Assembly: GCA_024710585.1 (NCBI GenBank) | Contig: JANJUM010000030.1 | Coordinates: forward strand, 1 to 60,599 | Direction of reading: 5' to 3' | Length of the DNA: 60,599 nucleotides | Source: Desulforhopalus sp. | GTDB taxonomy: Bacteria > Desulfobacterota > Desulfobulbia > Desulfobulbales > Desulfocapsaceae | In this document: positions 35,111-49,314 of the stretch, one piece after another | Layout of the letters: every line of letters starts with the position of its first letter | Position numbering within the stretch: position 1 is the stretch's first letter | Translations under genes and position numbers: made by a program | Notes under the pieces: model-generated | Databases searched by the model: none | What the model was told of the DNA's origin: nothing | The model's input: only the letters and a program-made list of their open reading frames with translations

Positions 35111-37117
35111 CTAGACCCTGAAAGTGCCGACCAGACCATGCAGACGGTCGGCAAGCTGCTGCATGGCGCGGGCGCAACCACTGACCTCGCCGCTGTTGGC
35201 GGCGAGGGCGGTGGAGGCGCCGTTGACCTCGGCAATGTCCGAGGAGATCATCCCCGCCACGGTAGAGCTCTGCGCCACGTTCTCGTTGACCTCGGTGATG
35301 CCCACCGCCGCCTGGGTGATATTGACGGCGATCTCCTCGGCGGTGGCCCGCTGCTCTTCGACGGCGGCGGTGATGATGGTGACGATGTCGTTGACGTCGT
35401 TGACGATGGCGGTAATCGCCTCGATGCCCTTGACCGTTCCCGAAGTGGACGCCTGGATGCCCTGGATCTGCTCGCGGATCTTTATGGTTGCCTGGGAGGT
35501 CTGCCTGGCCAGTTCCTTGATCTCGTTGGCGACTACCGCGAAACCGCGGCCTGCCTCGCCGGCGCGGGCCGCCTCGATGGTGGCGTTGAGGGCGAGGAGG
35601 TTGACCTGCTCCGAGATCTCGGTGATCGTCTCCAGCACCTTGCCGATCTCCGCCGCGGCCACCCCCAGGGTGCCCACCTCCTCGGAGCAGGAGACGGTCT
35701 TCATCACCGCCTCCCGGGTGATGGTATTGGCCCGCGCCGAGTTGCCGGCGATTTCGCGGATGGATACCGACATCTGCTCGGTGGCCGAGGCGACCATGGA
35801 GACATTGGTGGCCGCCTGTTCCATGGCCGCCGCCACCGTGTTCATGTTGGCGCTCATCTGCTCGCTGGCCACGGCCACCGTGCCCGCCCGACCGGAAGTC
35901 TGGCCAACGCCACCATTCATCTCTTCGGCCAGGGCGGCAAGGCTCTGCGAGGTTTCACGCAGCGAGGCGGCGTTCCCCGAGACTTCACCGATGGTCTTTT
36001 GAATCTTCTCGACGAAGACGTTGAAGGCCGTGGCCAGCTCGCCAAGCTCATCCTTTCTGTCGACATTAAGGCGTCGGGTGAGGTCCCCCTCGCCCTGGGA
36101 GATGTCGTGCAGCCTGGCGACCACCCGGCGGATCGGCGCGATGGTGGTGCGCACCACCACCAGGCCGAGCCCGATGAGCAGCGTCAGCGTCGCCAGTACC
36201 GATCCCAAGGTAGTGACACCCGCGGTCCTCGTCCGCTCGGCGAGGGAGGTCTTGGAAAGCTCGAGGATGGCCTGTGCCGCCTCCTGCGCCAGCTCGGCGC
36301 GTTTTTCGAGATCCACCTGCAGCTCGCGATTCTTCTTCCACACCGCATAGACCTCGTCCTCAAGCGCTGTCATCTCCTGAAAGGCGCTGTCGATGGAGGC
36401 CCACACCGTCTTGACCAGCTTGTTCTTCGGGTTGTCCTTCATGCTCTGCAGAAGGGCGCGCATATTGCTGACCAGTTTGTCGTTCTCCTGGCGGCTGGCA
36501 GTGATGCTTTGCAGGTACCGCTCGCCATCTCCCTGGAGGAGAAGGTTGTTGACGGCGATAATCCGCCCCGCAGAGAGGTTCTGCATATTTTTGAGTTCGT
36601 CACGGCTGGCGGCGAGCACCGAGGGCAGCTGCTGCGTTTCCATGGCCAGCCGCGTCTCCTCCTCGTTGATCACAGCGATGGTCTTTTTTACCTGGTTGAC
36701 TACCTCCGTCGAGGCCTGGTGGAGCTTCTGCCTGGCCTCATAGCCCTTCTGGTTGTTGTCGCCGCTGATGCGAAAGATCTCCTCGAGCTTCTTCTGATTA
36801 TCGGCGACGGTGGCCGCTATCTCGCGCCCGCGCTTATCCTCGGCACGGGCTGCGATGAGGGCGATGGTCTCCCCCGCCCGCGAGGCCTGCTCGGAGAACT
36901 CGGCGCCAAGGGGCGCCTCGGCGGAGGCGCTGCGCACCAGCAGCACCTCCTTGACGAGGAGCATGGCAACCTGCTGGCTGAGCTCGGCCAGCTGGATATT
37001 CCCTGCCTTCTTCCCGTCCATCACCCTGTTGACCGCCGCGGTGAACAACACCCCGCACAGGCCGATGACCGCCAGTAGAATGATTTTCCCCCGGATCGTG
37101 AGCGTCATCTTCGTCAT
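35111..37117 (-). CDS. Methyl-accepting chemotaxis protein with helical periplasmic domain
   Basis: This 668-residue chemoreceptor has TM1 near residues 11-30 and TM2 near 300-325 ([19 protein letters not shown]). About 270 mostly helical, charged periplasmic residues lie between them and show no Cache signature. A HAMP domain follows ([26 protein letters not shown]). The cytoplasmic signalling tip contains the invariant hairpin ([20 protein letters not shown], then [15 protein letters not shown]). There is no C-terminal CheR-binding pentapeptide. GAGGAGAACGACA precedes the ATG at 37117. A strong promoter lies 113 bases upstream. A solo Cache-domain gene follows, perhaps supplying an accessory ligand receptor. 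Confidence 0.93.
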   Translation of the reverse strand: MTKMTLTIRGKIILLAVIGLCGVLFTAAVNRVMDGKKAGNIQLAELSQQVAMLLVKEVLLVRSASAEAPLGAEFSEQASRAGETIALIAARAEDKRGREIAATVADNQKKLEEIFRISGDNNQKGYEARQKLHQASTEVVNQVKKTIAVINEEETRLAMETQQLPSVLAASRDELKNMQNLSAGRIIAVNNLLLQGDGERYLQSITASRQENDKLVSNMRALLQSMKDNPKNKLVKTVWASIDSAFQEMTALEDEVYAVWKKNRELQVDLEKRAELAQEAAQAILELSKTSLAERTRTAGVTTLGSVLATLTLLIGLGLVVVRTTIAPIRRVVARLHDISQGEGDLTRRLNVDRKDELGELATAFNVFVEKIQKTIGEVSGNAASLRETSQSLAALAEEMNGGVGQTSGRAGTVAVASEQMSANMNTVAAAMEQAATNVSMVASATEQMSVSIREIAGNSARANTITREAVMKTVSCSEEVGTLGVAAAEIGKVLETITEISEQVNLLALNATIEAARAGEAGRGFAVVANEIKELARQTSQATIKIREQIQGIQASTSGTVKGIEAITAIVNDVNDIVTIITAAVEEQRATAEEIAVNITQAAVGITEVNENVAQSSTVAGMISSDIAEVNGASTALAANSGEVSGCARAMQQLADRLHGLVGTFRV

Positions 37118-37177
37118 TGTCGTTCTCCTCGATGTCATGCCATTGGTGTCAGGATTTCCCTTACAGGGATGCCGTTC

Positions 37178-37197
37178 TGTACGTGAAAACCCGTACA
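37178..37197 (-). promoter_or_regulatory. Inverted repeat in the chemoreceptor 5' leader
   Basis: TGTACG-N8-CGTACA forms a six-bp stem in the predicted untranslated leader; TCCCT-TAC-AGGGA (37157-37169) lies next to it. It could be an operator or RNA hairpin; function unknown. Confidence 0.3.
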
Positions 37198-37229
37198 ATC
37201 ACAGCTCTTTCTCCGTCATTATTGATCTA

Positions 37230-37259
37230 AGTATATCTTCTTAAATTTATACATGTCAA
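37230..37259 (-). promoter_or_regulatory. Sigma-70 promoter for the chemoreceptor gene
   Basis: On the minus strand a perfect TTGACA (37259-37254) and TATACT (37235-37230) are separated by 18 AT-rich bases, about 113 bases before the ATG. No sigma-28 motif was seen. Confidence 0.65.
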
Positions 37260-37714
37260 TGTACTCACCTATTTTTTTGATTTTTCCTGTCAATGCAGTA
37301 ATGACAGGCTCTTCAGCCCGAAAAGAAGTCGCTCCTGGCGATAAAATACGTAATTTATTTTTGTGTTCGCCTTCGATGGAGCATTTTGTGAAGCCATTGT
37401 TGTGACAGGCATTGGCGAGACAAAGGTGCTCCACACACCAGCCCCCCAGCGCAACAGGGAAGGCACCGGCGATACGCTCTACGAATAACAACGGGCGTGG
37501 GGAACCCCGGCAGGCGAGGGTTTTCATCTGCCAAGGAGAGGGCCGCGGGGCACCGGTCTCTGTCGCCACCTGGTCGATCGACCGCGGGGCGTTGACAGAA
37601 GGCGCTGTCCGGCCGTTTCGGCAGGACAGCGACCTCCTCATGAAAATCATCTGGTGTTGCGGAGAAAGCGGGCGAGCTGACAACCGGCTCGAGCACTGTC
37701 CGGGCCGGCGTCAA

Positions 37715-37748
37715 GGCAGGGGCGCGTCGCTGCGACGGCGACCCTGCC
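37715..37748 (-). terminator. Hairpin after lon
   Basis: GGCAGGG and CCCTGCC arms enclose a second short stem (GTCG/CGAC). It begins 11 bases past the lon stop on the minus strand. No T-run. Confidence 0.3.
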
Positions 37749-37759
37749 GGGGGATGGCG

Positions 37760-40192
<2,433 letters not shown>

Positions 40193-40639
40193 GCCTTCTC
40201 TCCTTTGCTTCATTATCCTGTGGTGAACGGATACCGTTCAGCCTCGCCTGTCCGAACGATGTCGGCTTCTCATCGCGGGATGAAGCTGGCCGTTTTTCAA
40301 GTAACCCGCGCCAGCCCCTCGGCGAGAAAGCCGCTTTAACCAATCAGATAAAAATCCAGCTTCCATGTCAAGTCTTTCACCTCGAATGGGTCATTTTCAG
40401 ACAAGGATAATCATTTGCAAGTAAATGCAAAGCCCGGACGAACGTTTCTCCCGCCCCGGCCTGCTCTCCGGCACAGCGCCAGTCCATCCTGCCCGTAGAA
40501 ACCGGCAGCACTTTAATGGAACCAGCAGGCTGCACTTGCTCTTCCCGACGACAGCCTTATTCTTTTAGGGTGAACGTGCAACGGCACGCCCATCGTCCCC
40601 TGGCAATGCGCCCAAAGACCCTTTTCCCCGGGAGCCCCC
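40193..40639. other. Divergent intergenic region between lon and the nitroreductase gene
   Basis: This 447-base gap contains a candidate lon promoter. A plus-strand promoter for the nitroreductase gene was not convincingly identified. Bases 40340-40430 are AT-rich. Confidence 0.5.
40345..40371 (-). promoter_or_regulatory. Candidate lon promoter
   Basis: On the minus strand a perfect TTGACA (40371-40366) is followed after 15 bases by TATCTG. Spacing is short, so the -10 assignment is tentative. Confidence 0.35.
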
Positions 40640-41305
40640 ATGAACGTCATCGATGCCCTGCGCCAGCGCAAGTCGACCCGCGCCTTTCTGCCCAGCGCGG
40701 TCGAACGCGACAAGATCGTCGCCATCCTCGACGCCGCCCGCCAGGCCCCCTCGGGCAGCAACGCCCAGCCCTGGCAGGTGGCGGTGGTCGAAGGCAAGAC
40801 CAGGGAAGCCCTGACCCGGGCGATGGTGGAGGAATTCCGCCTGCATGGTCCGGGGGACATGGACTACCACTACTATCCCCTGGAGTGGCACGAGCCCTAC
40901 AAGAAGCGGCGGGTGGTGTGCGGCAGCCAGCTCTACGCCGCCCTGGGCATCGAGCGCCACGACAAGGAGCGCCGCCTCGAGCAATGGGTGGCCAATTACC
41001 GCGGCTTCGACGCCCCGGTAATCCTCTTCTTCTTTATCGACAAGGCCTTGCAGAAGGGCTCCTACCTCGACTTCGGCATGTTCCTGCAGTCGCTGATGCT
41101 GGCGGCGACGGAACTGGGGCTGGCCACCTGCGCCCAGGCCGCCCTCGGCCAGTACCCGCAGCTTATCAAGGAGAAACTCGGCTACGGCCCGCAGACGGTG
41201 CTGCTGTGCGGCATGGCCCTCGGCTATGAGGACCGCGCGGCGGCCATCAACTCCTATCGCACCGAACGCGAGGAAGTGGCGGCGTTCACCCGGTTTTTCG
41301 AGTAA
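40640..41305 (+). CDS. Nitroreductase-family flavin oxidoreductase
   Basis: This 221-residue FMN enzyme uses NAD(P)H to reduce nitro compounds, quinones or other acceptors. The N-terminal FMN phosphate-binding RQRKSTRAFLP and the APSGSNAQPWQVAVV loop are typical, as are GMFLQSLMLAATELGLATCAQAAL and the C-terminal LCGMALGYEDRAAAIN. Length is normal for the NfsA/FRase-type nitroreductase fold. The start is the first ATG; GGGAGCCCC precedes it. A small ferritin-like gene follows 82 bases downstream. The physiological substrate is unknown; a role in oxidative or electrophile stress is an inference. Confidence 0.9.
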   Translation: MNVIDALRQRKSTRAFLPSAVERDKIVAILDAARQAPSGSNAQPWQVAVVEGKTREALTRAMVEEFRLHGPGDMDYHYYPLEWHEPYKKRRVVCGSQLYAALGIERHDKERRLEQWVANYRGFDAPVILFFFIDKALQKGSYLDFGMFLQSLMLAATELGLATCAQAALGQYPQLIKEKLGYGPQTVLLCGMALGYEDRAAAINSYRTEREEVAAFTRFFE

Positions 41306-41387
41306 AAGAGGCTTTGCCGCCGCAAAAAATGCGGTACAATGCACAAGACTCGGCACCAGCCGCCACCATCACGCTCCCGGAGGCTCC

Positions 41388-41876
41388 ATGTTCACCCTCG
41401 AGGACATACGCAATATCGCCCTGCAAATCGAAAAGAACGGCGAAGACACCTACCGCCGGGCGGCCAGGTCATGCCCCGACGAGGACACCGCCAGGCTGCT
41501 CACCGCCCTGGCCGACGACGAGAAGCGCCACCGGCAGTGGCTGGTTGCGCTCCCCGCCGGGCGGCCGCTCTCCGCCGAGGAACGCGAGATGGAGAAGATG
41601 GGCCGTGAGCTGCTGCGCGAGATGATGGCCAGCAACCCCTTCGTCCCCGACAGCGACGAGCTCGCCGCCGGCGATTTCATGGATGTGCTGCGGCGCTCGC
41701 GCGACTTCGAGGAGGACACCATCGTCTTCTACCGCTTTCTCCTCGCTTTGCTCGACGACCCCGAAGCAGTCGCCGGGATGGAAGCGATCATCGCCGAAGA
41801 GGGCCGCCACCAGCGGCAGCTGGAAACCCTGCTGCGGCAGCACCACGACAACATCGCCGCCGGGCAGTCCTGTTGA
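41388..41876 (+). CDS. Ferritin-like (rubrerythrin/erythrin-vacuolar-type) diiron protein
   Basis: This 162-residue four-helix protein carries metal-ligand glutamates in each half. Helix A has IALQIEKNGEDTYRRAA, helix B has LADDEKRHRQWL, helix C has SRDFEEDTIVFYRFLLAL, and helix D has AIIAEEGRHQRQLETLL. The E...ExxH pairs match the rubrerythrin-type ferritin-like diiron site. There is no C-terminal rubredoxin domain, so it is not a classical rubrerythrin. Such proteins remove peroxide or bind iron in anaerobes. GGAGG lies six bases before the ATG. It may be cotranscribed with the upstream nitroreductase gene. Confidence 0.85.
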   Translation: MFTLEDIRNIALQIEKNGEDTYRRAARSCPDEDTARLLTALADDEKRHRQWLVALPAGRPLSAEEREMEKMGRELLREMMASNPFVPDSDELAAGDFMDVLRRSRDFEEDTIVFYRFLLALLDDPEAVAGMEAIIAEEGRHQRQLETLLRQHHDNIAAGQSC

Positions 41877-41967
41877 ACCTGGCGATGCGGGGCATGCCCC
41901 GCCCCAGGCGGCCTGCTAAGGTAAGGGCCGCAACCGTCCCTTTCACCACAATCTGCGTGAGGAAGCC

Positions 41968-44604
<2,637 letters not shown>

Positions 44605-44765
44605 AAGCCCGCGCCGACCGCCCACAGGTGCCATCCGGAGGCGGTCGGCCGGCCAATTTTCGACAATTCCTGGACTTTTGCCTCGAAATTCCCGATACTC
44701 GAGGAATGGGGAATGGCCCTACGCAAGGGCAAGGCAGCGAACGGCAACAGGACGGGGGCTGAAGC

Positions 44766-47438
44766 ATGGCAGAGGGACAGACGACTATCATCAATTCGTC
44801 GTTCATCGCCATGATCTGCCTAGCGGTGATCACCCTGCTGTGGCACTCCAATCGCAACCGCTTCCACGGCCTTTCCTATCTGCCCCTGGCCTTCGCGCTG
44901 CAGTTTTTCGCCGTACTGCTGCTGTGCGCCGGCCCCCGCCTGCCCCATCTCCCGGCCCTCGCCGGGGGCAGCGCCCTGCTCCTCGCCGGCAGCCTCTTCC
45001 TCCTCCACGGCCTGCGACGCTTCATCGGCAAGACGCCTTCGCCGCTGCCTGCGCTGATCTTCTTTCTCCTCTTCGTCGTCGCCGACATTGCCGCCATTGA
45101 GCTTTTGCCCTCCGCCGCGGCGGGCGACATGCTCCTCTCCCTGGCCCTTCTGGCAGTCTGCCTGCGCGGCGCTGTGGCCATGCTCGGCGAGGTCGATGGC
45201 GACATGCGCCCCTCGACGCGCTGGGTTGGCTACGTATTCCTCGTCCTCGCCCTGGCCAACCTCGGCCACCTCGGCTGGCGCCTGGCCTACAGGCCGCAGG
45301 GCTCGCTGCTCGAGGCCTACGCCTCGCCCGAACCGCTGCTCCAGGCCAACGAGACCCTCACCGTGCTGCTCACCTTCTCGCTGCTGCTGATGGTCGTGCG
45401 CCGCCTCTTCCTGGAACTGGAGAGCGATCTCGAAGAGAAGCTGCAGGCTGAAACCCGCCTGAAGAGGCAGAACGGCATCATCACCGCCCTGCAGAAGACC
45501 ACCGTCGAACTCCTCTCGCAGCTCGACCTCGCCCTGCTCCTCGAGAACGTCGTGCGCCGCGCCGGGGCCCTCATCGGCACCTCGGCCGGCTACCTCGACC
45601 TTCTCGACGAGGACAGCGGCGAGCTGCGCCCCATGGTCGGCATGGGCGCCCTGACCGAGTCGCTGAGCCACAGGGTGCGCCTGGGCGAGGGGGTGGCGGG
45701 AACGGTATGGCAGACAGGAAAGCCGCTGTTGGTCGACGACTACGACCAGTGGGCGAAGAGGATCGGCGCCTTCACCAGCGGCAGCATCAAGGCGGTGCTC
45801 GGCGTACCGCTGCTCTCCCGCGGCAAGGTCCTCGGGGTGCTCGGCCTCGCCCACGAGCGCGGCTCGGCGGCCTCCTTCAGCGACGACGACCTCGAACTGC
45901 TGCTGCAGTTCAGCCGCCTGGCGGTGATCGCCATCACCAACGCCCGCCTCTTCCACGAGGTGCAGCGCGAGCTGAGCGAACGCCGTCAGGTTGAAGCGGC
46001 CCTGCGCGAGAACGAGCAGCGCCTGCAGGTCCTCCTCGAGACCCTGCCGGTGGGGGTCTCGGTACAGAACCCGGACGGCCGCCTCGCCTATGCCAACCCC
46101 GCCCTGGCGAACATGCTGGAAATGTCCCGCGAGGACATCCTCGCCGGGGTGCTCGGCCGGCGGCCACGGCTGCGCCCCGACCAGACGCCGATGGAGGAGG
46201 GGGAAACCGCCGAGGCCCAGGCGCGGCGCCTCGGCCGGCCGGTACACGATGTCGAGACCGGGCTTATCACCGAGCGTGGCAAGACCATCTGGGTCAACGT
46301 CCATGCCGCCCCCTACCCCACCGTCGATCAGGGCCTGGTCATCGCCACCGTCGACACCACCGAGCGCAAGCGCGCCGAGGAGGCCATCCGCCTCTGCCTC
46401 GGGCTGTGGGAATTCGCCGCCGACCACAGCCTCCCCGAGCTGCTGCAGCGGGCCCTCGACGAGATCGAGCGCCTTACCGGCAGCGTCCTCGGCTATTACC
46501 ACCTGCTCGACGAGGAGGGGCTGCAGATCCCCATGACCGCCTGGTCGAGCCGCACCCGCGACGAGTTCTGCCAGGTTGCCGAGGGTCGGCAGCACACGCC
46601 GCGCATGCTCGGCGGGTCGTGGCGCCAGTGCCTGTCCAGCCGCCGCCCGGCCATCGACAACGACTGCCTCTCCCTGCCCTGGGCAACGACCCTGCCCGAG
46701 GGCCACCCCCGTCTGGTGCGGCAATTGGTGGTGCCGACCCTGCGTGACGGCAGGGTGGTCTCCCTCCTTGGCATCGCCAACAAGGCCATCGACTACGACC
46801 ACCGCGACGCGCGGCTGGTCAGCCATATCGCCGACCTCGCCTTTTCGGTGGTGGAGAAGCAGCGCGCCGAGGAGCGCATCCGCCACCTCAACCGCGAGCT
46901 GGCGCGGCTGGCCATGTCCGACGAGCTCACCGGTCTGGCCAACCGGCGCTCCTTCTTCTCCCGCGGCGAAGAGGAACTGCGCATGGCGCGCCGCTACCCG
47001 GCGCCCTTGTCCCTGCTCATGCTCGACATCGACCGTTTCAAGAATGTCAACGACCAGCACGGCCACCATGTCGGCGACCGCGTCCTGCAGATGGTCGCCT
47101 CCACCATGCGCAGCCTCATCCGCGAAGTCGACAAGCCCGGCCGCCTCGGCGGCGAGGAGTTCGCCATCCTCCTGCCGCGCACGCCCCCTGGGGAGGCCGT
47201 CACCCTTGCCGAACGTCTGCGCCGGGCGGTGGCGGCGCAGGTGCTCGAAAGCGACGGCCTGAGCATCTCGGTGACCATCAGCATCGGCGTGGCCGCCCTG
47301 AGGGGCGACACGCTCGCCCTCGACGACCTGCTGCGCGAGGCCGACACCGCCCTCTACAGGGCGAAAAACCTCGGCCGCGACCGGGTGGAGCTCTTCGACC
47401 CGAGCCGCGACGTGAACGGCCAGGCCCAGGGCACGTGA
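44766..47438 (+). CDS. Membrane GAF-PAS-GAF diguanylate cyclase (GGDEF)
   Basis: This is an 890-residue predicted inner-membrane protein. The first 220 residues contain about seven hydrophobic helices. A short coil is followed by a GAF domain (about 240-400, GVAGTVWQTGKPLLVDDY), a PAS domain (about 415-535), a second GAF-like domain (about 540-695) and a GGDEF domain at 720-885. The active-site motif is GGEEF at 795-799, a functional variant. An inhibitory RxxD site (Arg786-Asp789) lies five residues before it. It should make c-di-GMP with product inhibition. No EAL domain is present. The sensed signal is unknown. Confidence 0.93.
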   Translation: MAEGQTTIINSSFIAMICLAVITLLWHSNRNRFHGLSYLPLAFALQFFAVLLLCAGPRLPHLPALAGGSALLLAGSLFLLHGLRRFIGKTPSPLPALIFFLLFVVADIAAIELLPSAAAGDMLLSLALLAVCLRGAVAMLGEVDGDMRPSTRWVGYVFLVLALANLGHLGWRLAYRPQGSLLEAYASPEPLLQANETLTVLLTFSLLLMVVRRLFLELESDLEEKLQAETRLKRQNGIITALQKTTVELLSQLDLALLLENVVRRAGALIGTSAGYLDLLDEDSGELRPMVGMGALTESLSHRVRLGEGVAGTVWQTGKPLLVDDYDQWAKRIGAFTSGSIKAVLGVPLLSRGKVLGVLGLAHERGSAASFSDDDLELLLQFSRLAVIAITNARLFHEVQRELSERRQVEAALRENEQRLQVLLETLPVGVSVQNPDGRLAYANPALANMLEMSREDILAGVLGRRPRLRPDQTPMEEGETAEAQARRLGRPVHDVETGLITERGKTIWVNVHAAPYPTVDQGLVIATVDTTERKRAEEAIRLCLGLWEFAADHSLPELLQRALDEIERLTGSVLGYYHLLDEEGLQIPMTAWSSRTRDEFCQVAEGRQHTPRMLGGSWRQCLSSRRPAIDNDCLSLPWATTLPEGHPRLVRQLVVPTLRDGRVVSLLGIANKAIDYDHRDARLVSHIADLAFSVVEKQRAEERIRHLNRELARLAMSDELTGLANRRSFFSRGEEELRMARRYPAPLSLLMLDIDRFKNVNDQHGHHVGDRVLQMVASTMRSLIREVDKPGRLGGEEFAILLPRTPPGEAVTLAERLRRAVAAQVLESDGLSISVTISIGVAALRGDTLALDDLLREADTALYRAKNLGRDRVELFDPSRDVNGQAQGT

Positions 47439-47443
47439 ACAGC

Positions 47444-47460
47444 GCCGCCCCCGGGGCGGC
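47444..47460. terminator. Short GC hairpin between convergent GGDEF and amidase genes
   Basis: GCCGCC (47444-47449) pairs with GGCGGC (47455-47460) around a five-base loop, between two convergent stops. No T-run. Confidence 0.4.
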
Positions 47461-47487
47461 AAGCACCTCAGGATAACAAGTTGCCGC

Positions 47488-48246
47488 TCAGACGGAGAGC
47501 CGGGCGAGGCCGCGCAGCAGGGCCAGGGTCTCGCCATCGGCGATGCCATCCACCTGCCTGGGCCGGAAACGGCGCTGAAAGGCCGCGACGAGATCGGCCT
47601 CCTCCACCCACACCACCTCGTCCCGGCCCGGACGGACCGGCTCCCCGACCGGAAAGAGGGCCGGCAGGCCATCCCTCAGCCCATAACCGTGCGGCGGGGG
47701 GTAGCCGCAGGCCCGCAGCAGCTGGGCGACATCGCTATCCCCGTCGCCGTCCTCCACCGCCCCACCCTCCGGCCACAGGCCGATGCCGGCCGCGGCCAGG
47801 CGGCGCCAGGGGAAGAGAATGCCGGGGTCGACCTTGCGCTTAGGGGCGATATCTGAGTGGCCGACGACGCCGGCGGCGGCGATCCCTCTGTTGCGGGCGA
47901 GGATATCCTCGCACAAGGCGAGCAAGGCCGCTATCTGCCTCTCCGGGTAGGGGTGATGATTGCCGTTGGCATTGACGATCTCGATGCCCACCGAGCGCTC
48001 GTTGACCGCCGCCCTGCCGCGCCACATCGACAGCCCGGCATGGTAGGCGACCAGCTCTTCGCTCACCAGGCGGTAGACGGTGCCGTCGACGTCGAGCAGC
48101 CAGTGGACGCTGACCGGCCCGTCGCGGAGGATGGCCAGGGAGCGCTGCAGGTCGAGCTCGGTATAGTGCAGCACCAGGGTGTCGATATCCTCGATTCGCG
48201 GCCGGCAGCTGGCCGAGCGCAGCGGCGCCTCGACGTGCCTCGTCAT
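47488..48246 (-). CDS. AmpD-like N-acetylmuramoyl-L-alanine amidase
   Basis: This 252-residue protein has no signal peptide, so it should be cytoplasmic. It has the amidase_2 fold: zinc ligand His27 in LVLHYTE, VSVHWLLDVDGTVYRLV, YHAGLSMW, VGIEIVNANG, and the second ligand region HSDIAPKRKVDPG. The C-terminal 60 residues resemble a small peptidoglycan-binding-like extension. AmpD recycles anhydromuropeptides. The gene starts four bases after the hutC stop on the same strand, so it may be cotranscribed with hutC, although function gives no link. The ATG at 48246 is the first that keeps the fold intact. Confidence 0.88.
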   Translation of the reverse strand: MTRHVEAPLRSASCRPRIEDIDTLVLHYTELDLQRSLAILRDGPVSVHWLLDVDGTVYRLVSEELVAYHAGLSMWRGRAAVNERSVGIEIVNANGNHHPYPERQIAALLALCEDILARNRGIAAAGVVGHSDIAPKRKVDPGILFPWRRLAAAGIGLWPEGGAVEDGDGDSDVAQLLRACGYPPPHGYGLRDGLPALFPVGEPVRPGRDEVVWVEEADLVAAFQRRFRPRQVDGIADGETLALLRGLARLSV

Positions 48247-48250
48247 GGCC

Positions 48251-48994
48251 TCAGGCGATGGCCAGGGAGCCGGAGGCCCCGGGCTTGAAGCGGCCGCCGA
48301 TGGAGTGGCGCGAGCCGGGGTAGTAGAAGGTCGAGCTGGTGGCGATGATTTCGCCCACCCAGGTGCGGCGGTGCAGCACCAGGCAGGGCTCGACCTCGTT
48401 GATGGCAAGGTGCTCGCGCACCCAGGGCTCGGGCACCACCGCCTCGATGACATGCTCGATCTCGGTCACCGGGAAGAGGCTGAGCAGGTAGGCGCTGGGG
48501 GTGATGTGGCGGAAATCCTGGGAGAGGAAGTCGCCGCCCAGCTGGGGATTGATGTAGCGGTCGGCGAGCTGGATCGGCCGGCCGTTCTCCTTGTGGAGGA
48601 GCAGGGCGTGGTAGACGGCGCCGTAGGCCTCGATGCCCAGGTCGGCGGCGAGCCGCGGCCGGGCCCGCTCCTCCTGCAGCAGCAGCACCTCGCAGCTGTG
48701 GCGGCCGCCGCGCTGCTCGATCTCCTCGTTGATGGGGATGATCTCGAACAGGGCCGACTGCGGCTTGCTGCCGGCGACGAAGGTGCCCACCCCCTGGAGA
48801 CGGCGCAGCACCCCTTCGCTGGTCAGCTCGCGCAGGGCGCGGTTGACGGTCATGCGCGACACGCCGAGGCGCTGCACCAGCTCGTTCTCGGAGTCGATGC
48901 GCATCCCCGGCTGCAGCTCGCCGGAGACGATGCGCCCCATGATATCCTCGCGGACCCGCCGATAGAGCGGGATCCTGTGCGGTTGCTCGGCCAT
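48251..48994 (-). CDS. hutC: Histidine-utilisation repressor HutC (GntR/UTRA family)
   Basis: This is a 247-residue transcriptional repressor. The N-terminal GntR winged helix (RIPLYRRVREDIMGRIVSG, then ENELVQRLGVSRMTVNRALREL) is followed by a C-terminal UTRA ligand domain (about 95-240, including YINPQLGGDFLSQDFRHITPSAYLL and the urocanate-pocket-like YYPGSRHSIGGRF). HutC homologues release DNA when urocanate binds. It diverges from hutU, and two TGTATATACA-type operators lie between them, one on the hutU promoter and one on its own, so autoregulation is likely. The start ATG at 48994 is consistent with family length. Confidence 0.94.
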   Translation of the reverse strand: MAEQPHRIPLYRRVREDIMGRIVSGELQPGMRIDSENELVQRLGVSRMTVNRALRELTSEGVLRRLQGVGTFVAGSKPQSALFEIIPINEEIEQRGGRHSCEVLLLQEERARPRLAADLGIEAYGAVYHALLLHKENGRPIQLADRYINPQLGGDFLSQDFRHITPSAYLLSLFPVTEIEHVIEAVVPEPWVREHLAINEVEPCLVLHRRTWVGEIIATSSTFYYPGSRHSIGGRFKPGASGSLAIA

Positions 48995-49169
48995 GCCTTT
49001 TCCCTGTGATCTTCTGCGCCACCACCCGTTCGCGCCGGGTGGTCAGCCGCCCCTCCTGCCCGCCTCTGCCACGCGGGCACCCCGCCTGCCCCGACGAGAG
49101 GCGCCGCGCTCCAGGGGTTACAACACCAATCGCCTCCGCGGCGCGACGTCATCGGCGCGTTCTTTTTTC

Positions 49170-49181
49170 TAATATATACAA
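49170..49181. promoter_or_regulatory. HutC-like operator 1 (hutC side)
   Basis: TAATATATACAA matches 10 of 12 bases of the perfect site at 49272 and overlaps the -10 box of the minus-strand hutC promoter. Confidence 0.65.
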
Positions 49182-49202
49182 CTAAAAGCGCGACGATGGC
49201 AA
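49173..49202 (-). promoter_or_regulatory. hutC promoter
   Basis: On the minus strand TTGCCA (49202-49197) and TATATA (49178-49173) are separated by 18 bases. Confidence 0.5.
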
Positions 49203-49240
49203 TCACATACACCCACCACCCCGCAAAACTCTGAAAATCC

Positions 49241-49269
49241 TTGGCAGCCGGGCATCGCTCTGCTATATT
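49241..49269 (+). promoter_or_regulatory. hutU sigma-70 promoter
   Basis: TTGGCA (49241-49246) and TATATT (49264-49269) are spaced 17 bases, 46 bases before the hutU ATG; the operator at 49272-49283 covers the start site. Confidence 0.75.
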
Positions 49270-49271
49270 CG

Positions 49272-49283
49272 TTGTATATACAA
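49272..49283. promoter_or_regulatory. HutC operator 2 (hutU side)
   Basis: TTGTATATACAA is a perfect 12-base palindrome of the known HutC type, placed at the hutU transcription start so that binding would block initiation. Confidence 0.8.
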
Positions 49284-49314
49284 GAAGAACCCGCTAGCAG
49301 CCGGAGGTGTGCCC

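Larger units (their letters stand above)
37118..37759. other. Intergenic region between lon and the chemoreceptor gene, with AT-rich island
   Basis: This is a 642-base gap. Bases about 37190-37400 are strikingly AT-rich against the surroundings and hold the chemoreceptor promoter. The leader contains two symmetric elements (37157-37169, 37178-37197). Bases 37400-37714 show nothing I can support; a hairpin after lon lies at 37715-37748. Confidence 0.6.
48995..49314. other. hutC-hutU divergent control region
   Basis: This 320-base gap contains both promoters and both operator-like palindromes (listed separately). Bases 48995-49140 hold no recognisable element. Confidence 0.8.

Noticed and set aside
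37219-37683. Minus-strand open frame of 154 codons ending in an AT-rich, Lys-rich tail
   Set aside because: Its 3' end runs through the strong chemoreceptor promoter at 37230-37259, composition changes abruptly inside it, and I recognise no domain. A gene remnant cannot be excluded.
40403-40420. GG-N10-GC element resembling a sigma-54 promoter upstream of the nitroreductase gene
   Set aside because: Only the GG and TTGC parts fit; the -24 TGGCAC context is missing and it lies over 200 bases from the gene.
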